From Spirochaetales bacterium (GTDB taxonomy: Bacteria > Spirochaetota > Spirochaetia > JAGLYY01), in contig JAGLYY010000002.1 in assembly GCA_023131935.1 (NCBI GenBank), positions 1 through 41,786 on the forward strand: 41,786 bases of DNA. Direction: 5' to 3'. A program made the position numbers and the translations under genes. The notes beneath the pieces are model-generated. The model saw only the letters and a list, made by a program, of their open reading frames with translations, ran no database searches and was not told the origin of the DNA. Positions 1 through 7,841 of the stretch are shown piece by piece. The first letter of the stretch is position 1. Every line of letters begins with the position of its first letter.

Positions 1-1893
1 ACCTTCACCGATGAGGGGATGAACCACATTGAAAAGCTGCTCCTTCACGCAAAAGCTATTGAAGGCTCCCTTTTTGTAGATGAAAATTTTGAATACATCC
101 ATTATTTCACCCAGGCCATGAAAGCCCATCTGCTTTTCCACCGTGACGTTGATTACATGCTACAGGATGAAAAAGTGGAAATCGTCGATGAGTTTACCGG
201 TCGTGTTCTACATGGCCGGAGATACTCCGATGGTCTTCATCAGGCCATTGAGGCGAAGGAGGGAATCAAGGTTGCAAAGAGAAACAGGACCCTCGCCACC
301 ATCACTTTCCAGAACTTTTTCAGGATGTATGACAAAATTTCAGGCATGACCGGTACCGCGGATACGGAAGCCACGGAGTTCGCGAAAATCTACAACCTCG
401 ATGTTGTCGTTATTCCGACAAATCTGCCGGTGATTCGCTCCGATGAAAATGATGTCATCTACTTCACCGCGAAATTCAAATTTGACGCCATAGTAGAAGA
501 AATTTCCAAGGTTCACTCGAAAGGTCAGCCCCTCCTCGTAGGTACGGTTTCCATCGAAAAATCGGAACTTCTGTCAAAACTCCTCACCGGTAAGGGCATC
601 CGCCATGAAGTATTGAATGCTAAAAATCACCAGAGGGAAGCCCTTATCATCGCCGAAGCCGGAGCGAAAGGTTCGGTCACTATCGCGACAAATATGGCAG
701 GCCGCGGTACTGATATCAAGCTTGGGGGGAATCCCGATTTCCGGGCCGGACGGAGAGCTGGTACAAATGTCTCTAAAGAGGAGTATGAAAAAGTCTATCA
801 TGAAGAATTCGAGAAGTGGATGAAGGACTACCAGGAGATACGAGATCTCGGGGGCCTCTATGTGCTGGCCACTGAACGTCATGAATCACGCCGAATCGAC
901 AATCAGCTTCGCGGGCGTTCAGGGAGACAGGGAGACCCCGGGAAATCCCGGTTTTTTATCTCTCTCGATGATGATCTTATGCGCCTTTTCGCCAATGAGT
1001 CTGTTCGAAACCTTATGGGAAAGGCCGGGATGAGTTCCGGGGAGCCCCTCTTTCATCCATGGATAAATAACGCCATAGAAAAAGCTCAGTCCAAGGTAGA
1101 GGAACGCAACTTTGAAATCAGAAAACACCTCCTCGAATATGATGATGTCCTCAACGAGCAGCGGAAGTTCATCTATGATCAGCGTGACGGCATTATTGAT
1201 GATGAAAAGCTCTCTGATCGAATTCACACGGTGGCGGTTGAACTTGGAGAGGAGATATTCGAAAAGTATCCCTTTGGGTCCGATGCTACCGAAAGTTCAA
1301 TGAAAAGCTTACTTGGCGAACTGAGATCCTCCTTTTTCTTCACACCCCATGATACGACGGCGGAGTTACAAACCCTGTCCCGGCAGGATTTTCAGAATAC
1401 ATTTATCGATTATCTGACCAGGGATCTGGAAGAAAAGAACACTCAAATCGGGAAACAGCAATTAGATGCGTTTATCAGGTATGAATACTTACGTGCCATT
1501 GACCAGAAGTGGCAGGACCACCTGGAAAACCTTGAAGCCCTCCGCGAAGCTGTATATCTCCGGTCTTACGCGCAGAAAAACCCCCTCCTGGAATATAAAC
1601 TTGAGGGTTTTCAGATTTTTGATCGGCTTATCGAGGATATTCGCAAGACCGTAACCCAGAAGATTGTGCGGGTAAAGGTTCAGGAACCACAGACCAGAGG
1701 GTATCGGGCACCGAAAACGATCCAGGCCTCACACCAGGAGTATGGCCAGTTCGGGTCAGCACCAACATCCCGGCAGGGACAGGCCAACAGGCCTGAGAAA
1801 GCCCAGGTACGGCGTCAGGTTCCAAAAGTCGGACGAAATGAGCCCTGTCCCTGTGGAAGCGGAAAGAAGTACAAACATTGCTGCGGCAGGTAA
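1..1893 (+). CDS. secA: Preprotein translocase ATPase SecA, 3' part
   Basis: SecA is the ATP-driven motor that pushes preproteins through SecYEG. The frame is open from base 1 (the first codons read TFTDEG), so the gene starts upstream; about 630 residues are present against about 900 in full-length SecA, and the first nucleotide-binding domain is missing. Visible parts are the end of the preprotein cross-linking domain (VDEFTGRVLHGRRYSDGLHQ), the second helicase-like domain with TNMAGRGTDIKLGG and the arginine-finger region RIDNQLRGRSGRQGDPG, the helical scaffold/wing region, and a C-terminal SEC-C zinc motif CPCGSGKKYKHCC. A basic, Gln/Arg/Pro-rich linker precedes the zinc motif. The gene converges on the minus-strand M23 peptidase gene; I saw no convincing terminator between them. 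Confidence 0.97.
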   Translation, partial: TFTDEGMNHIEKLLLHAKAIEGSLFVDENFEYIHYFTQAMKAHLLFHRDVDYMLQDEKVEIVDEFTGRVLHGRRYSDGLHQAIEAKEGIKVAKRNRTLATITFQNFFRMYDKISGMTGTADTEATEFAKIYNLDVVVIPTNLPVIRSDENDVIYFTAKFKFDAIVEEISKVHSKGQPLLVGTVSIEKSELLSKLLTGKGIRHEVLNAKNHQREALIIAEAGAKGSVTIATNMAGRGTDIKLGGNPDFRAGRRAGTNVSKEEYEKVYHEEFEKWMKDYQEIRDLGGLYVLATERHESRRIDNQLRGRSGRQGDPGKSRFFISLDDDLMRLFANESVRNLMGKAGMSSGEPLFHPWINNAIEKAQSKVEERNFEIRKHLLEYDDVLNEQRKFIYDQRDGIIDDEKLSDRIHTVAVELGEEIFEKYPFGSDATESSMKSLLGELRSSFFFTPHDTTAELQTLSRQDFQNTFIDYLTRDLEEKNTQIGKQQLDAFIRYEYLRAIDQKWQDHLENLEALREAVYLRSYAQKNPLLEYKLEGFQIFDRLIEDIRKTVTQKIVRVKVQEPQTRGYRAPKTIQASHQEYGQFGSAPTSRQGQANRPEKAQVRRQVPKVGRNEPCPCGSGKKYKHCCGR

Positions 1894-2006
1894 GAAAGAG
1901 TTGTTTCCCCTTTCGGCAAATCGGAGGGAAGGTCATAAGCATACACCCGCAGCAGGGTAAAGAGCGCAAAGAGCGCCAGCAGAAAAAAAAGTAGCTTTCT
2001 CATCAT
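1815..2006 (-). CDS. Possible small secreted protein or gene remnant
   Basis: A 63-codon frame begins 34 bp after the M23 peptidase stop codon. It starts ATG ATG right behind a strong GAGGAGG, although the spacing (0-3 nt) is too tight for a good ribosome site. The first 22 residues look like a signal peptide (MRKLLFFLLALFALF, then a likely cleavage after VYA). Only about 37 codons lie outside secA; the rest is antisense to the secA zinc-motif region and reads as low-quality sequence (Pro/Gln/Phe-rich). It could be a real short exported protein, a truncated gene whose body was lost, or chance. I do not recognise it. Confidence 0.25.
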   Translation of the reverse strand: MMRKLLFFLLALFALFTLLRVYAYDLPSDLPKGETTLSYLPQQCLYFFPLPQGQGSFRPTFGT

Positions 2007-2040
2007 CCTCCTCACTATAATTAAGGAAACCGGCAGCCGT

Positions 2041-3243
2041 TCACTGATACAGGAAATTGAGAGGATTTTCTGCATCACCATACCGGTAAATCGCGAAATG
2101 GAGGTGAGAGCCCGTGCTTCTCCCGGAGTTCCCCATGGCGGCGATCTTCTGTTGCTGGCTGACCCACTGTCCTACCCGCACGTTATAACTTAAAAGGTGG
2201 GCATAAAGGGTCTGATAACCGTTGGAGTGACGGATTACCACATACTTCCCATACCCCTTTGGATTGTCCCCAATACTGACAACCTTTCCAGCCTGGGACG
2301 CATATACAGGTGTTCCTACGGCGGCGGCAAGGTCTACTCCATAGTGCATGCGCCGCACACCGGTAAAAGGATCGATCCGATAGCCGAAACCGGATGTGAA
2401 CCTGAAACGTTTGACCGGATAGAGAAAAAGGGTCCCCATTGCAAGCTTATAGGTATATGCGCTCATTTCTCCGCCGGGGATAATCAATTCCTGCCCGGGC
2501 TGAAGGATATCGGAAAGCATATCATTAGCGTCAAGGATCCTGGTAAAAGGGACATCATAGTGGTCGGCAATACCGTTCAGACTTTCCCCGGCAGCTACTT
2601 TATGAATCACCCCGTCGATATTGGGAATTACAAGCTTTGCTCCAATAGGTACACGACGTACATCTTTTATTTGGTTCCAGCTTATAAGGGTCTGATCAGA
2701 CAGTCCGTAGCGGTCCGCGATTTCCGAAAGGGTATCTCCCGCTTCAACGGTGTAAGTGGATTTCTTAATAATAGCCAGTAACGAAGAATCCGGAATCTGG
2801 ATATCACCCGATCCCTGGCCATAATACCCGGGTGTGCTGTATTCGAGGAGCAGGGAGTCAACAAGCGCCTCCTCCGGAACATCAAGGGCGGTAGACAGGA
2901 AAACAAGTTTACTGTGCTGGGAGAGTATAATGGAGATGACGATGAACACCGCCAGACCGACCCCCCCAAGGGCGATATACCCCCATTTCCTGTCCAGGGA
3001 CTTAATATCATGGATCGTCTGTTTGATACTTCGAAAGAAGGCGCGTATATCCAGGGAAAACAGATGATTTAGCGAACTGAGAGTTTTCCCGGCTGATCTC
3101 TTCTTTGCTTTTTGAGCATTCCCCCCGGAGTTCTTTTTCCAAACCCGCTGCTTCATTTTATTTTTCCTGAGGGACAACCCTTTTGACAGAGGGAGAGACC
3201 CCATTCTTTTGCTGATACGCTGTTTGATAATCAAATTCATCAT
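2041..3243 (-). CDS. Membrane-anchored LysM / M23 (LytM) murein endopeptidase
   Basis: This is a predicted periplasmic zinc endopeptidase that cuts peptide cross-links in peptidoglycan, or a regulator of such cleavage. In order it has a basic cytoplasmic N-terminus, one transmembrane helix (about residues 88-107), LysM domains at about 164-208 and 213-257, and an M23 domain at about 280-398. The zinc and catalytic residues are intact: H300-x3-D304, H349 and the HLH motif 380-382. The start used is the outer ATG pair at 3243/3240, behind a weak TAGG. An alternative ATG at 3156 has a better-spaced AGGA and would give 371 residues with the same domains. It diverges from the penicillin-binding protein gene across a 165-bp promoter region. 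Its intact active site argues for a true hydrolase rather than an EnvC-like activator. Confidence 0.92.
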   Translation of the reverse strand: MMNLIIKQRISKRMGSLPLSKGLSLRKNKMKQRVWKKNSGGNAQKAKKRSAGKTLSSLNHLFSLDIRAFFRSIKQTIHDIKSLDRKWGYIALGGVGLAVFIVISIILSQHSKLVFLSTALDVPEEALVDSLLLEYSTPGYYGQGSGDIQIPDSSLLAIIKKSTYTVEAGDTLSEIADRYGLSDQTLISWNQIKDVRRVPIGAKLVIPNIDGVIHKVAAGESLNGIADHYDVPFTRILDANDMLSDILQPGQELIIPGGEMSAYTYKLAMGTLFLYPVKRFRFTSGFGYRIDPFTGVRRMHYGVDLAAAVGTPVYASQAGKVVSIGDNPKGYGKYVVIRHSNGYQTLYAHLLSYNVRVGQWVSQQQKIAAMGNSGRSTGSHLHFAIYRYGDAENPLNFLYQ

Positions 3244-3295
3244 AACCTATCTTTGATATCGACAAGAATCGGTCTGCATATTACTATTTAGAGGT

Positions 3296-3325
3296 ATCAT
3301 ATCATGAAAGAGCATTAACTGTCCT
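3296..3325 (-). promoter_or_regulatory. Candidate sigma-70 promoter for the M23 peptidase gene
   Basis: On the minus strand AGGACA (3325-3320) is followed after 18 nt by TATGAT (3301-3296), each one or two bases from consensus. Transcription would start near 3289, about 45 nt before the outer start codon at 3243. It overlaps the -35 region of the oppositely oriented promoter for the PBP gene, so the two may compete. Called by eye only. Confidence 0.35.
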
Positions 3326-3343
3326 CTTTATTACCGATATATT
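3315..3343 (+). promoter_or_regulatory. Candidate sigma-70 promoter for the PBP gene
   Basis: TTAACT (3315-3320) and TATATT (3338-3343) are separated by exactly 17 nt. Transcription would start near 3350 and give a leader of about 60 nt ending in a strong GGAGGGAGG ribosome site at 3390-3398. Called by eye from consensus match and position. Confidence 0.45.
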
Positions 3344-3408
3344 ATGAGATAGAATAGAAACCGGTAATCTGATTCACAGATGGATTTTCGGAGGGAGGAT
3401 GAACAAGC

Positions 3409-5277
3409 TTGAAGAAAGGCTTCAGTGAAAAAAGAAACCTTAGGCGATTTTCCCTGTTCAGTATCTTTACCGCCTTCGTTATCCTTCTCATCCTGTGGAA
3501 ATACTTTACCGTGATGATCCTGGAGCGTCCTGATAAAATACCCTTTGAAGAATCTGTCTATGCGGCTGAGAGGGGCCCAATCCTAGATCGGAACGGCAGG
3601 GTGCTCGCGATACAAACCCGCCTTTACACCGTCAGCGCGTGGATTCCAAACATTATTGACCGGAATGAGACCGCTTTACTTCTCGGCCGGATCCTTGATA
3701 TTGATCCTGATAATCTTCTTGATGATTTTGATTCCAAACGGGGGTATATGTTTATTAAACGGAAAATCTCCCCGACGGAATCCGACAGGATCCAGCAGCA
3801 CCTTGATGAGGGAAAACTTAAAGGGATAAGTCTTGAACCTGAGTATGGACGAAGCTACCCGGAGAAAGCAATCGGGTCTCATCTCCTCGGGTATGTCGGC
3901 ACCGATAATACCGGTTTAAACGGCATTGAATATACCTTCGATGATGTTCTCGCCCCGAAAAGCACATCAAAAGAATCTTACGGTAATCAGATTTACCTGA
4001 CCATTGATTTGAATATCCAATATATGGCTGAAAAACTGGCAAGGGAGGCTTTTGAAACCTACAACCCGGACTCGGTAATGATTCTCGCCATGGATTCAAG
4101 AAACGGGAATATGCTCGCATGGGTTTCTATCCCTGAATTTGATCCAAACACCTTTTACTCTTTTTCAGAGTCTGAGAGGATGAACAGACCCCTCTCTATG
4201 GCATATGAACCAGGCTCTGTATTCAAGATTTTTTCTCTTGCTTCCCTCCTGGAAACAGGCAGTGTGACGGAAGAAAGTTCTTTCTTCTGTGACGGAGCTT
4301 ATGAGCACCCCTCCTTCCCTGAATCTATCAATTGCCTGGGAGTACACCACTGGGTAAATCCGAGACTTATTATCAAATACTCCTGTAATTCCGGAGCCGC
4401 GGCCGCTTCGGAATCGATTTCCAACCAGGGGATGTATGACATGCTCAAATCCTTTGGTTTCGGAACTCAGACCCAGCTTCCGATACCCGGCGAGAGCTCC
4501 GGACTGTTCCGTTCCCCCGACAGGTGGTCTGCCCGGTCAAAACCTACCATTTCAATCGGCCAGGAGATCTCAGTTTCTGCTATACAGATGGTAACCGCTG
4601 CCACCGCCCTCGCAAACAAGGGCCAGCTCCTTAAACCTCACATCATAGACAGGGTTATCACTCAGGAAGGAAAAATCATCAAAGAATACGAAAGAGAAGC
4701 CCTTCGGGAAGTGTTATCCCCAAGGGTAGCGTCATCAATTCTTGAAATGATGACTGCGTCGGTGGAAACCGGGGGAACAGCTCACCGCGCAAAGATCGAA
4801 GGGATACGAATGTCAGCAAAAACAGGGACAGCCCAGATCATCGATCCCGCCACTAATTCCTATTCCCACGATGCTTTCCTTGCCTCCTGTCTCAGTATCT
4901 TCCCCACTGATAACCCTCAGATCATACTCTATGTTGTGATTGAACACCCAAGGGGGGAAGAGATCTATGGAGGCAGAATCGCGGCACCGATAGTAAAAGA
5001 CCTCGGAGAGCAAATTATCACCTACTTAGGCATCCCCACGGAAAACGAAAGAGTCCTGGAACACTCAGGGAAGATTTTCATCACAAAAAAACAGCCCCTC
5101 AGATTGGGGGAGATACTCCCTGATTTCACCGGAATGCCGAAACGGGACCTTCTTCCTCTTTTTCAGGACCCGAGAATACACCTCTCAATAACCGGTGAAG
5201 GCTGGGTAATAAGACAAAACCCTGGTCCGGGAACGAAGATAACTGAAGGAATGACAATTGAACTGGAGCTTGAATGA
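3409..5277 (+). CDS. Class B penicillin-binding protein (FtsI/PBP2 type) with PASTA-like tail
   Basis: This is a DD-transpeptidase that cross-links peptidoglycan stem peptides in the periplasm. The 622-residue protein has a short cytoplasmic N-terminus, one membrane helix (about 15-36), a dimerisation domain (about 50-190) and a transpeptidase domain. All three active-site motifs are present: S270-V-F-K273, S325-C-N327 and K471-T-G473. Residues 560-622 resemble a PASTA domain (LPDFTGM...NPGPGTKITEG), as in SpoVD/FtsI-type proteins. The start is TTG at 3409, 10 nt after GGAGGGAGG; it keeps the basic MKKGFSEKRNLRR segment before the membrane helix. Its stop overlaps the next gene by 4 bp (ATGA), so the two are probably translationally coupled. 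Division versus elongation role cannot be decided from sequence. Confidence 0.93.
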   Translation: MKKGFSEKRNLRRFSLFSIFTAFVILLILWKYFTVMILERPDKIPFEESVYAAERGPILDRNGRVLAIQTRLYTVSAWIPNIIDRNETALLLGRILDIDPDNLLDDFDSKRGYMFIKRKISPTESDRIQQHLDEGKLKGISLEPEYGRSYPEKAIGSHLLGYVGTDNTGLNGIEYTFDDVLAPKSTSKESYGNQIYLTIDLNIQYMAEKLAREAFETYNPDSVMILAMDSRNGNMLAWVSIPEFDPNTFYSFSESERMNRPLSMAYEPGSVFKIFSLASLLETGSVTEESSFFCDGAYEHPSFPESINCLGVHHWVNPRLIIKYSCNSGAAAASESISNQGMYDMLKSFGFGTQTQLPIPGESSGLFRSPDRWSARSKPTISIGQEISVSAIQMVTAATALANKGQLLKPHIIDRVITQEGKIIKEYEREALREVLSPRVASSILEMMTASVETGGTAHRAKIEGIRMSAKTGTAQIIDPATNSYSHDAFLASCLSIFPTDNPQIILYVVIEHPRGEEIYGGRIAAPIVKDLGEQIITYLGIPTENERVLEHSGKIFITKKQPLRLGEILPDFTGMPKRDLLPLFQDPRIHLSITGEGWVIRQNPGPGTKITEGMTIELELE

Positions 5278-7085
5278 GTTTCTTCGATGAAAATGTTAAG
5301 GTAATTTCCAGGCGTCATCAGCGATTCCAGGATGAGGTCGTCGAACAATTTTCCCCATCCGGTGAACTCGAGATTCTCGACACCCCCGCGGGAAACCCGA
5401 CCGCCCGGCTTGACGGAGTCTACCTTTATTCCCGATACAACCCAAAAAGGGAAGCGGAAAGAACGATCCAAAAGGGATTCGATGGGAAGGGCGGATGTTT
5501 TGTCATTTTCGGATTTGGATTGGGCTATCACCCCCAGTGCATTCTGGAACAGATTCCTGACTGCCAGGTTATCATTGTTGAACCTGATATTCCCCTCTTC
5601 CTTGAATCTCTTAAAAGCAGAGATCTGAAGGAACTCCTTATTTCCGACCGGGTCCATCTTGTCCTCAGTAATTCACCGGAATCGGTATTGAACCTTGTTA
5701 AAAGGTTTCCGGAGCTTCCGGTAAAAATTTTCCGCCTGAGGGGGGTTCTTGAGAGAAACAGGGATTATTTCAGTTCCCTGGATACCACCCTCGAGACTTT
5801 TTTAAAACAACGGCAGGTTAACGATAATACCCTGAAACGGTTCGGTAAATTGTGGATCAGGAACTTAATGGCGAATGTTCCCACCCTGGCACGATCTCCG
5901 GGAATCAGCTCGCTTAAGGGCATCGCGGAGGGGTTACCCGCCCTTCTTCTTGCCGCGGGGCCATCCCTCGACAGGACCCTGCCCTGCCTGCGTGATCTGC
6001 GGGACCGCTTTCTCATTATTGCTGTCGATACAAGTCTCAGGGCATCCCTAAGGGCTGGGGTGGAGCCTGATTTTGTACTGGTAATTGATCCGCAATACTG
6101 GAACACCCGGCATCTCGATGGTACAAAGTTACAGAAAACGATCCTGATTTCAGAATCTTCCACCCATCCCCGTACATTCCGGATCGTCAAAGGTAAAACC
6201 TTTTTCTGTCAATCCATTTTCCCCCTTGGTACATATCTTGAAAAACATACAAACATTACCGGGAAATTGGGTGCCGGGGGATCGGTTGCCACAAGCGCCT
6301 GGGATTTTGCCCGTTTCCTCGGGTGCTCCCGGGTCTTCGCGGCAGGTCTTGATCTCGGATTTCCGGAATTGAAAACACACTTCCACGGCGCCTGGTTTGA
6401 AGAACTGAGCCATATCAAGAGTACCCGGTTGTCCCCTGCCGAATCGGACAGTTTTCACGCCCTCCGGGACGCAGGGCCTTTTCCCGTTGCGAACAACAGC
6501 GGTGGTCAGACATTTACCGATAACAGGTTGATTATCTATAAATGGTGGTTCGAGAATCAGATCAACAGAAATCCCGCTGAAGAATATTACAATGTTTCCC
6601 CCGAAGGAATAAAAATTGAAGGGATGACGCTCCGGGAGCTGGATGAACTTTTAACCTTCCCCTATGTCCGGGACAGGATAAATAAACTCATGGATAGAGC
6701 ATTTACTATCCCCGATCCCGATAATTACCCTTACATTCTCTCCGCCCTCAAGAATCTGAAAGAGCAGCTGGAAGCTTTATCTCATGCCGCAAGAAAGGGA
6801 ATTCACCATACTGAATTTCTGCGGAAACTCCTCACAACAGGAAAGCCAATTGGGCATGTATTGGAGCATCTCGATTCAATTGACAGGCAAATCCTTCAAT
6901 CGGTATCAAAAGATATCGCCGCTTTTCTCCTCCAGCCTCTGATCCGGGAAATAATGGAAAGCGCTGAAGGATCAGATCCTCTGGCGATATTAGATACCTC
7001 AGACAGAATTTACCGGGAACTTCTCGATGTATGCGAATACCATCTCCTCCATATTAAGGTTCCTTTTGATTATTCCGATATATAG
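5274..7085 (+). CDS. DUF115 motility associated factor glycosyltransferase-like protein
   Basis: The 603-residue protein belongs to the family annotated as motility associated factor (Maf) / MptE-like DUF115, members of which are needed for flagellin glycosylation in several bacteria. Diagnostic stretches are FGFGLGYH (about 79-86), an acidic IVEPD after a beta strand (101-105), LLAAGPSLD (about 225-233) and AVDTSLRASLRAGVEPDFV with VIDPQYW shortly after. There is no signal peptide, so it is cytoplasmic. The ATG lies inside the end of the upstream PBP gene (ATGA overlap), and the gene is followed by two hairpins. The substrate is not visible. A role in glycosylating the flagellin of this flagellated spirochete is inferred from family and genome context. 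Confidence 0.85.
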   Translation: MSFFDENVKVISRRHQRFQDEVVEQFSPSGELEILDTPAGNPTARLDGVYLYSRYNPKREAERTIQKGFDGKGGCFVIFGFGLGYHPQCILEQIPDCQVIIVEPDIPLFLESLKSRDLKELLISDRVHLVLSNSPESVLNLVKRFPELPVKIFRLRGVLERNRDYFSSLDTTLETFLKQRQVNDNTLKRFGKLWIRNLMANVPTLARSPGISSLKGIAEGLPALLLAAGPSLDRTLPCLRDLRDRFLIIAVDTSLRASLRAGVEPDFVLVIDPQYWNTRHLDGTKLQKTILISESSTHPRTFRIVKGKTFFCQSIFPLGTYLEKHTNITGKLGAGGSVATSAWDFARFLGCSRVFAAGLDLGFPELKTHFHGAWFEELSHIKSTRLSPAESDSFHALRDAGPFPVANNSGGQTFTDNRLIIYKWWFENQINRNPAEEYYNVSPEGIKIEGMTLRELDELLTFPYVRDRINKLMDRAFTIPDPDNYPYILSALKNLKEQLEALSHAARKGIHHTEFLRKLLTTGKPIGHVLEHLDSIDRQILQSVSKDIAAFLLQPLIREIMESAEGSDPLAILDTSDRIYRELLDVCEYHLLHIKVPFDYSDI

Positions 7086-7119
7086 TACAGGCGGACTTGA
7101 ACACTATTGTTCGTCTGTA
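7086..7119 (+). other. Stem-loop directly after the DUF115 gene
   Basis: TACAGGCGGAC (7086-7096) pairs over 11 positions, including two G-U pairs, with GTTCGTCTGTA (7109-7119). It starts right after the TAG stop and abuts the terminator hairpin, so the 3' end of the mRNA would carry two stacked stem-loops. It may protect the transcript end. Confidence 0.5.
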
Positions 7120-7157
7120 AAACGGTATGCGTAAGACGTCCAGGCATACCGTTTTTT
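7119..7157 (+). terminator. Rho-independent terminator of the PBP-DUF115 unit
   Basis: AAAACGGTATGC (7119-7130) and GCATACCGTTTT (7144-7155) form a perfect 12-bp stem with a 13-nt loop, followed by a T run (six Ts, 7152-7157). Before the adjacent insertion it probably worked in both directions and also closed the minus-strand flagellar operon ending at 7842. Confidence 0.85.
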
Positions 7158-7161
7158 ATTT
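7140..7161. repeat. 22-bp direct repeat, copy 1
   Basis: Begins CCAGGCATACCG and ends in T6-ATTT; identical to 7817-7838. It is the 3' arm plus T-tract of the terminator. The two copies bracket 655 bp of AT-rich, transposase-bearing DNA, which looks like a target duplication or a recombination scar. Confidence 0.85.
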
Positions 7162-7280
7162 ATATTGCTTCACAGTAAAGATTTTATTTTCACACTACAG
7201 CATTCCGAAAACCATCGCGAACTGCTTCAAATACCGTAACAATATTGGACTTGAAGTTGCAGTAGTAACCCATAATGTTT

Positions 7281-7315
7281 ACCGTAGGGAACGGTTTAAA
7301 ACCGTTCCCTACGGT
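7281..7315. repeat. Perfect 35-bp palindrome inside the transposase gene
   Basis: ACCGTAGGGAACGGTTT (7281-7297), one central A, then its exact reverse complement (7299-7315). It encodes the NGFKPFPT segment of the transposase on the minus strand. The right arm continues into the adjacent tandem repeat. Confidence 0.95.
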
Positions 7316-7366
7316 ATCAACACGGTTCCCTACGGTATCAACACGGTTCCCTACGTCATCAACACC
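7304..7366. repeat. Three tandem 21-bp units
   Basis: GTTCCCTACGGTATCAACAC plus one base is repeated at 7304, 7325 and 7346; the third copy has TC for GT-type changes and a final C. A partial fourth unit follows. Twenty-one bases keep the reading frame, giving VDTVGNR-like heptads on the minus strand. Confidence 0.9.
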
Positions 7367-7676
7367 ATTCCCCATATAACTATATATGTTGATAATTTGT
7401 ACAATTCCATGTAAATGATCGGGCATGATTATACATGTATCCAATAAACAATTATGATAATTGTTTGTTAAATCGTTCCAGCAATATTTCACAATTTCAC
7501 CATATTTGTTTAATTTCATTTCGTTATTTTCAATGTTTCCAAAAATATTCTGACCTCTTACAACAGGCTGTACGCAGATCGTCACATAATAATAACCTTT
7601 GCTTGAATAATCATTATTTTTCTGCCTGTTCATTTTCCGCCCCTTTTTCATTCAATCCATACAATCTAGGAACTTA

Positions 7677-7817
7677 GCACGACAGCGAACTTTTTTTTAT
7701 GAAGATAATTTAGTGCATAAAACCAAGATTTCTGTGTAATTAATACTGAATTTCAAGTAAATTAGATGATAATTTTAAACGAATTTAATTGAAATTAGGA
7801 AAGGTTCGCTGTAGTGC
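7677..7817. mobile_element. MITE-like 141-bp element with terminal inverted repeats
   Basis: The left end GCACGACAGCGAACTTT (7677-7693) is the inverted match of the right end AAAGGTTCGCTGTAGTGC (7800-7817), with one mismatch and one missing base. The roughly 105-bp interior is very AT-rich and non-coding. The right end abuts copy 2 of the 22-bp repeat. A further inverted 9-mer CACTACAGC at 7193-7201 lies near the left edge of the insert, so the whole 7193-7816 block may instead be one element with a large subterminal hairpin. No obvious short target duplication flanks 7677-7817 itself. Confidence 0.5.
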
Positions 7818-7838
7818 CAGGCATACCGTTTTTTATTT
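7817..7838. repeat. 22-bp direct repeat, copy 2 (orphan terminator arm)
   Basis: Identical to 7140-7161, starting CCAGGCATACCG. It sits 3 bp beyond the stop codon of the cheA-like gene. Here it has no nearby complementary arm, so the minus-strand terminator hairpin no longer forms locally. Confidence 0.85.
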
Positions 7839-7841
7839 TTT

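Larger units (their letters stand above)
7190..7651 (-). pseudogene. REP-associated / IS200-like (Y1, HUH) transposase, decayed
   Basis: The N-terminal half matches the small transposases related to IS200/IS605 TnpA: NDYSSKGYYYVTICVQ, FGNIENNEMKLNKYG and the HUH metal-binding motif MPDHLHGIV (H79, H81). After a Gly/Val/Asp/Asn heptad repeat and the family-typical NGFKPFPT, the protein stops at 153 residues. The last 23 residues contain no tyrosine, so the catalytic Tyr expected in the C-terminal helix is missing or replaced (perhaps by F141). A one-base shift after FPT would give KHYGL, another family-like motif, which suggests a frameshift. ATG at 7633, behind AAGGGG, is the better start; 7651 lacks a ribosome site. 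It ends 28 bp from the terminator repeat, so the 3' end is probably lost. Its AT content is well above that of its neighbours. Confidence 0.8.

Noticed and set aside
1894..2040. Terminator between convergent secA and the M23 gene
   Set aside because: Only weak or distant inverted repeats (for example TTGCTGCGG with CCGCAGCAG about 65 bp apart) and no T tract.
3399..3428. Nine-codon leader-like frame (MNKLEERLQ) overlapping the PBP start
   Set aside because: The GGAGGGAGG directly abuts its ATG with no spacing, whereas it suits the TTG at 3409; nothing suggests attenuation.
7127..7414. Plus-strand frame with NTVPYGI repeats
   Set aside because: It is the antisense reading of the tandem repeat within the minus-strand transposase; no ribosome site and no family resemblance.
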